Source: an uncultured Verrucomicrobiota bacterium (GTDB taxonomy: Bacteria; Verrucomicrobiota; Kiritimatiellia; Kiritimatiellales; Tichowtungiaceae). From it: DNA of 64,000 nucleotides. Shown piece by piece: positions 60,901-64,000 of the stretch; positions within the stretch are counted from its first letter, which is position 1, and each line of letters starts with the position of its first letter. The notes beneath the pieces are model-generated. The model saw only the letters and a program-made list of their open reading frames with translations. It made no database searches and was not told where the DNA came from. Where the stretch lies: positions 1 through 64,000 of the forward strand of contig CAIKWE010000044.1 in the NCBI GenBank assembly GCA_903831085.1. The letters run 5' to 3'. The translations under genes were made by a program, and so were the position numbers.

Positions 60901-61265
60901 GCTTGCAACGTGTTAGTGCCGACGCCGGTCGGGGCTCCGAGCAGGTTTAGTTTCCGGTCGCAGGCGAAGCCGGGCATGTTGCGGCCTTCGGAAGGCGATC
61001 CTGTTTTTCCGAGCAGCTCGAGCAGTAAATCCTTCTGGGTCACGCCGCGGGCGAGCATCAGAGCCCGGTCGCGGTAGTGGCAGTGGAGCCAGTCCGTTGC
61101 CGTCAGATGGGGCGCCAGCGCCGCCATGACTTCATGGCCGGAAGAGGGGACGTAGAAAAAAGCCTCGCCGCGCTGGGCGGCATCTTCCTGAACGACGTCG
61201 GCTTTGCGCGACGCGAGCATGTGACGATAGAGGCCGGTAAAAAGTTTGGTATTGAGTTTATCCAT
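57942..61265 (-). CDS. E1alpha-E1beta-lipoyl-ketoacyl synthase III fusion enzyme
   Basis: The 1107-residue protein has four modules. Residues 1-310: branched-chain-type 2-oxoacid dehydrogenase E1 alpha, with the thiamine diphosphate motif GIGDGGTQEGEFF...NN (139-171) and SHTNADDHTLYRS (240-252). Residues 335-660: E1 beta, with LYGEDI, LSESTIVGAAIG and GPYHAQTFDA. Residues 680-747: lipoyl domain, with Lys713 in EADKATM. Residues 785-1107: ketoacyl-ACP synthase III, with Cys903 in ISAACSGY, His1035 in IVPHQANE and Asn1065 in ANTSSN. No E2 catalytic or E3-binding domain is present. The gene is alone and divergent to the beta-helix gene. It probably initiates fatty-acid chains; the substrate is inferred. 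Confidence 0.92.
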   Translation of the reverse strand: MDKLNTKLFTGLYRHMLASRKADVVQEDAAQRGEAFFYVPSSGHEVMAALAPHLTATDWLHCHYRDRALMLARGVTQKDLLLELLGKTGSPSEGRNMPGFACDRKLNLLGAPTGVGTNTLQAVGVAQAIKDGNDIVYCGIGDGGTQEGEFFEAVAEAVRSQLPVLFVVQNNRYALSTKSKGRTFYSLPDGDAKEFYGLPILRADGTDVVETHRVFGEAVSKIRKTRGPQIVVVDVERLTSHTNADDHTLYRSADDIRDMRENSDPILILAKQLIAAGIPEAQLKAIEHEVNQELEAAFAAARKAPNAKVELRAKKPLPAKLTDAKSEKRTEGDALTMLEAMREVFRARLGADANVYLYGEDIEDPKGDVFGLTRGLSTAFPGQVINAPLSESTIVGAAIGQAMVGKKPVACIQFADFMLPAFNQIAAELGAIYWRTNGQWECPVILMAICGAYRPGLGPYHAQTFDATFAHIPGLDVFMPSTAPDAAGLLNAAFESGRPTVFLFPKNLINDRSVTAAADAAKQFVPIGKARVTRPGRDLTIVSWGSTMPLCEKTADALQAAGASVEVIDLRSLVPWDQEAVIASAQKTGRLLVVHEDNHTCGLGGEVLATVAEKANVPVQMARVTRHDTYIPYLFETQIQVLPSFRTVLGKAAELLGYSLTWQKPVEEAEGSVTVNAIGSSPSDKTVKVTELHVKAGQAVKAGELLASVEADKATMEISSPVSGTVDELFLAEGDSVDVGTPLARIVTTETDLIKKPVTKDDPGTPILEKRTATVPRVGKTATVETKPVLISSIATVLASRHITNEELLKGHGEWDSEAIRSRTGCENRYWITGDENVETLAVKAVRDLLEMEKLTLADIDAIVCSTGTPLAMTPSLACRVLNELSPPKGEVQMQAHDISAACSGYMYALQNACDILRDDPTKKVIVITAETLSPMINHEDQKTLALFGDAATASLISCEPRGGNVNVLVNRPVLSAAGVDQKVLYVPHMGSGKVIEMEGLTVFKLAVRKMIDMLAEACEMRGIGVEALDMIVPHQANERIIEAIRKTIHCPPEKMFNHIRKYANTSSNTIPFALVELMPQMEKDALVGLTAFGGGFTFGAAVIEKQ
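60594..60610. repeat. TTCCAA palindrome near-copy in the fusion enzyme gene
   Basis: TTTCCGA-ATC-TTGGAAA, one mismatch, in the E1 alpha part. Confidence 0.65.
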
Positions 61266-61371
61266 GTGTGCCGAAGTTCTTTAAATGGTGCGGCCATAGT
61301 AGGTTGCCACTCCGGTCAGGTCGAATAAATTTTGCCGTTCCTTCATAGTTTTACCGCCCTGGGCGGCAGAA

Positions 61372-61388
61372 GTTCCAAGGCTTGGAAG
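61372..61388. repeat. TTCCAA palindrome between the fusion enzyme and beta-helix genes
   Basis: GTTCCAA-GGC-TTGGAAG. The inner 15 bases are exact. It lies in a divergent promoter region. Confidence 0.9.
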
Positions 61389-61458
61389 CGCACCCGACAG
61401 AAGTCTTGTTAAAGGTGGAGAATTCGTTTAGCTTGCCCCGAATATAATTGGGAGCCGC

Positions 61459-62967
61459 ATGAAACAAAAACTGATCCTACTGACCGTTCTTCTCGCCGCA
61501 CTATCCGCCTTTTCCTCCGAATACTACGTGGATGCCTCCCGTCCGGATGACAGCGGTGCGGCGACGAACTGGGCGACGGCGAAGCAAACCATTCAGGCAG
61601 CGGTGGACGTAGCGACCGACGGGGACACGGTGCTGGTCACCAACGGAGTTTATGACATCGGCGGTGCGATTGCTCCGGAATACTTGCCTGGATGGGGCAA
61701 TATGCTGACAAACCGTGTTTGCGTCACCAATGCAATTACGGTGCATAGTGTCAATGGTGCGGATGTAACGGTTATTCAGGGAGCTTCGGACCACGGAACG
61801 AACGGCCCGACAGCGGTACGCTGTGTATATCTACTATCTGGTGCTGCTATGGAAGGCTTTACGCTTCAGGGTGGGCACACACACGCGAAAGATGGTTGGT
61901 ACTACGATAAAATGGGAGGTGGCGCTCTTATTTTTACCAACTCTACACTCACTAAGTGCATACTGCGCGGAAATACTGCTGAGTATTCTGGGGGCGGCGC
62001 ATGCTGTCTAGGTGGCGGAACACTGAATAACTGTACGTTGATTGGTAACACTACAGCGGGAGAAGGAGGCGGCGCGATTTGCTGGGGAAGTGGAATGCTG
62101 AGTAACTGCAGCATAGCCGAAAACGCTGCAACAGTCGGCGGTGGAGTAATTTTGCTAAATGGAGGGATGCTCAGAAACTGTAGGTTAACTGGAAATATTG
62201 CAACAACTGGCGGCGGAACTTTTTCAAGCGGGGGAGTATTAGATAGCTGTACACTAACTGGGAACACTGCAATGTACGGCAACGGGTTGTATCTTACTAA
62301 TACTGTTGTAAATAATAGTATTATATGGGGGGACGACATTATAATAGCAGCAGGTAGTACGAACGTTGTGTTTCGTTACACCTGTTCATCTTCTCTTCAG
62401 TTTGGCAAAGGCAACATCTGCGCTGACCCACTGTTTGTCGACAGTGTAAACAGTAATTTCCAATTGCAGGCGGGCTCGCCTTGTATAAATGCCGGGCATA
62501 ACAGCTACGTTTCTTCCGAGAGCGATTTAGAAGGTAATCCGCGCGTTGTTGGCGGGGTGGTTGATATGGGCGCGTATGAAAATCAAACTGCTGGGACGGA
62601 TGCTGACAATGACGGCATGGATGACCTATGGGAACTGAATCAGTTCGGCGGACGGCATTTCGCCGCTCCGGATACGATCTGTTTGAACGGTGTGAACACG
62701 ATTCGCGAAGCGTATATCGCCGGGCTTGATCCCAACGATGCGGCGGCCTTCTTTGAAATGGACGGGGATTGTACCGCCGAAAAGAGTGTTCTTTGGTGGA
62801 ACGCGACCTCCGGGCGCGTTTATTCTGTCTATTTTTCCACCAACCTGATGAACGGCTTCCAACCTTTGGAAACCAATATTCCGTGGACGGCGGGCGCTTT
62901 CACCGACAGCGTTCACAACGCGCAGAGACAGCTTTTCTATAAGGTTGATGTTCAATTGGCGCCGTAA
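61459..62967 (+). CDS. Secreted parallel beta-helix protein with shared C-terminal domain
   Basis: The 502-residue product has a signal peptide (KLILLTVLLAALSAF) and an Asp-box-like start, then a beta-helix built of short repeats with G-G-G-x and L-x-N-C-x-x-x-G-N (residues about 130-290). From about 375 a DADNDGMDDLWELNQFGG calcium-loop region leads to the C-terminal domain with GRVYSVYFSTNLMNGF. That domain is also in the first protein of the window. Bases about 61900-62500 are visibly more AT-rich. It could be a surface-bound polysaccharide-binding protein. Confidence 0.78.
   Translation: MKQKLILLTVLLAALSAFSSEYYVDASRPDDSGAATNWATAKQTIQAAVDVATDGDTVLVTNGVYDIGGAIAPEYLPGWGNMLTNRVCVTNAITVHSVNGADVTVIQGASDHGTNGPTAVRCVYLLSGAAMEGFTLQGGHTHAKDGWYYDKMGGGALIFTNSTLTKCILRGNTAEYSGGGACCLGGGTLNNCTLIGNTTAGEGGGAICWGSGMLSNCSIAENAATVGGGVILLNGGMLRNCRLTGNIATTGGGTFSSGGVLDSCTLTGNTAMYGNGLYLTNTVVNNSIIWGDDIIIAAGSTNVVFRYTCSSSLQFGKGNICADPLFVDSVNSNFQLQAGSPCINAGHNSYVSSESDLEGNPRVVGGVVDMGAYENQTAGTDADNDGMDDLWELNQFGGRHFAAPDTICLNGVNTIREAYIAGLDPNDAAAFFEMDGDCTAEKSVLWWNATSGRVYSVYFSTNLMNGFQPLETNIPWTAGAFTDSVHNAQRQLFYKVDVQLAP
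62856..62872. repeat. TTCCAA palindrome in the beta-helix gene
   Basis: CTTCCAA-CCT-TTGGAAA. The inner 15 bases are exact. It is read as FQPLE within the shared C-terminal domain; the related first protein has no palindrome at that site. Confidence 0.9.
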
Positions 62968-63003
62968 TCCCGGAGAGATTCGGTTGATCTTCGGTTTTTA
63001 TTA

Positions 63004-63030
63004 CCGCGCCCGCCGTGCGCGGCTACAGAA
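63004..63030. repeat. Hairpin of the 'stem-CTACAGAA' family
   Basis: CCGCGC-CCGCCGT-GCGCGG is followed by CTACAGAA. It is nearly identical to the element at 27575, including about 40 bases after it. Confidence 0.75.
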
Positions 63031-63182
63031 AATCTTTCTCACTGTGGGTGCCTGTCACGCCGCAGCGTGAAACGCGAAGGAGGACGGACGGGCTCCGGTG
63101 AGCGCAGTCGAACCGTGGCCGCGCCTTGTACCAAGCATCATGGGTATTTGGTATCATAGCGGCCCGCCCGCCAATAATAAAT

Positions 63183-63199
63183 TTTCCAAGGATTGGAAA
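63183..63199. repeat. TTCCAA palindrome upstream of ygiQ
   Basis: TTTCCAA-GGA-TTGGAAA, exact, 21 bases before the ATG. Confidence 0.9.
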
Positions 63200-63219
63200 A
63201 TTTGAGACCGTCCTTGCCA

Positions 63220-64000
63220 ATGGCTGAGGCGAAACAATTTTTACCGATGACTCGTGCGGAGATGAAGGCGCGTGGCTGGGACGAGCTGGATGTGCTGATT
63301 ATCACCGGCGATGCCTATATTGACCATCCGGCGTTCGGCGCGGCGGTGATCGGCCGCGTGCTGGAGGCCGACGGCTGGCGCGTCGGCATTATCGCCCAGC
63401 CGGACTGGACGAAGCCAGAGTCGCTGACGGTGATGGGCCGTCCGCGTCTGTTTTGCGGAATCACGGCAGGCAATCTCGATTCAATGCTTTCGCACTACAC
63501 CGCCGCACGGCGCAAGCGCAAAGAGGATTCCTATACGCCGGGCGGTGCGGTTGGTAAGCGGCCCAATCTGGCGGGCATGGTTTATACGCAACTGGCGAAG
63601 AAGGCGTTTCCGGGAGTGGTGGCGGTACTTGGCGGCATCGAGGCGAGCCTGCGGCGCACGGCACATTACGATTACTGGCAGGATAAGTTGCGTCCCTCCA
63701 TCTTGCAGGATTCGAAGGCCGATATTCTGGTTTACGGCATGGGCGAAAGGGCGATCCGCGAAATTGCCCGCCGGATTGATGGTCAAAAACCGCTGGATGC
63801 AATCCCCGGAACGGCGCGGCTGCTCGGCGGTAAGGAATCGGCGGAACACGATTTTTCGAAAAGCGTCAAACTGCCGTCGTTTGAAGAATGTCTGGCGGAT
63901 AAAAAAGCGGTGCTGGAACTGACGCGGCTGACTGAGCGTGAACAGAATCCGTTTACCGGAAAACCGCTGATCCAGTTTCACGGAGCGCGCGCCGTGCTGA
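63220..64000 (+). CDS. ygiQ: YgiQ-family radical SAM protein (3' truncated by window)
   Basis: The frame is open from the ATG at 63220 to the window edge (260 residues, no stop). The N-terminal YgiQ signature is clear: FLPMTRAEMKARGWDELDVL, then ITGDAYIDHPAFGAAVIGRVLE and GIIAQPDW. GGIEASLRRTAHYDYW and YGMGERAIREI follow. The radical SAM cysteine cluster should lie beyond the edge. YgiQ proteins have no proven reaction. Confidence 0.9.
   Translation, partial: MAEAKQFLPMTRAEMKARGWDELDVLIITGDAYIDHPAFGAAVIGRVLEADGWRVGIIAQPDWTKPESLTVMGRPRLFCGITAGNLDSMLSHYTAARRKRKEDSYTPGGAVGKRPNLAGMVYTQLAKKAFPGVVAVLGGIEASLRRTAHYDYWQDKLRPSILQDSKADILVYGMGERAIREIARRIDGQKPLDAIPGTARLLGGKESAEHDFSKSVKLPSFEECLADKKAVLELTRLTEREQNPFTGKPLIQFHGARAVL

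Larger units (their letters stand above)
62968..63219. other. Intergenic region with repeat elements
   Basis: This 252-base gap has a CCGCGC-CCGCCGT-GCGCGG hairpin followed by CTACAGAA (63004-63030), a stretch resembling the one after tatC, and a perfect TTCCAA palindrome at 63183. I see no gene in it. Confidence 0.7.

Noticed and set aside
59346-60950. 534-codon plus-strand frame opposite the fusion enzyme
   Set aside because: It is a shadow of the E1 modules, which carry all catalytic motifs on the minus strand.
57942-61265. Sequencing or assembly fusion of separate genes
   Set aside because: The frame is open without interruption over 3.3 kb. Linkers between modules are Pro/Lys/Ala-rich, as natural linkers are, and each module keeps its active residues.
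1-64000. tRNA, rRNA, prophage or insertion sequence
   Set aside because: I found no tRNA-like cloverleaf with a TTCGA loop, no rRNA sequence, no integrase or transposase frame and no terminal inverted repeats of a known insertion element.

Overview
This is a 64 kb, gene-dense, moderately GC-rich bacterial chromosome segment with about 58 protein genes and no rRNA, tRNA or CRISPR array that I could see. The content points to a Gram-negative member of the PVC group, most likely Kiritimatiellota or a related Verrucomicrobiota lineage. That assignment is inference. It rests on PEP-CTERM exported proteins, large secreted repeat proteins with a shared 'GRVYSVY..STNLM.GF' C-terminal region, polysaccharide lyases, a lipid A-type acyltransferase and tandem DUF2062 proteins. 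Both edge genes are cut: a secreted InlB-repeat protein at the left and a YgiQ-type radical SAM protein at the right.

Layout. 0-8 kb: secreted repeat protein, a secreted lyase-like protein, mnmA, then (minus strand) dnaE and an LpxL-family acyltransferase. 8-14 kb: a membrane spermidine-synthase-like protein, then an overlapping folP-cdaA-cdaR unit (folate and c-di-AMP) and a TPR protein. 14-21 kb: a low-complexity exported protein, a subtilisin-like protease, a 1255-residue Kelch/RCC1 protein and a PEP-CTERM protein. 21-31 kb: housekeeping genes (mutL, class II aldolase, HD hydrolase, trxA, tatA-tatC, ychF, pgsA, a RodZ-like protein). 31-44 kb: ftsK, a methyltransferase, an ankyrin lipoprotein, a U32 peptidase, a SOUL protein, a PL6 lyase, rlmN, tspO, a small phosphatase plus lipid glycosyltransferase pair, and comM. 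45-51 kb: a UvrD-type helicase, two tandem PEP-CTERM formylglycine-enzyme-like proteins and a YihY protein. 51-64 kb: VC0807-like protein, a DUF2062-DUF2062-psd-pssA operon, era, AsmA-like protein, a 1107-residue four-module fusion enzyme, a beta-helix exported protein and ygiQ.

Two observations stand out. First, the palindrome TTCCAA-N3-TTGGAA occurs 15 times exactly, plus about a dozen near-copies, where about 0.004 exact copies would be expected by chance. Copies lie between genes and inside genes, in all three reading frames, so the constraint is on DNA rather than protein. Second, the minus-strand gene at 57942-61265 joins branched-chain-type 2-oxoacid dehydrogenase E1 alpha, E1 beta, a lipoyl domain and a complete ketoacyl-ACP synthase III, with no E2 acyltransferase. 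The architecture suggests that an acyl group made from a 2-oxoacid is passed to fatty-acid chain initiation inside one polypeptide.

The intergenic DNA also carries families of hairpins whose stems differ but whose flanks are conserved. The exported-protein genes look cassette-built: unrelated mature proteins share the same signal peptide and leader at one end, or the same PEP-CTERM tail and terminator at the other.
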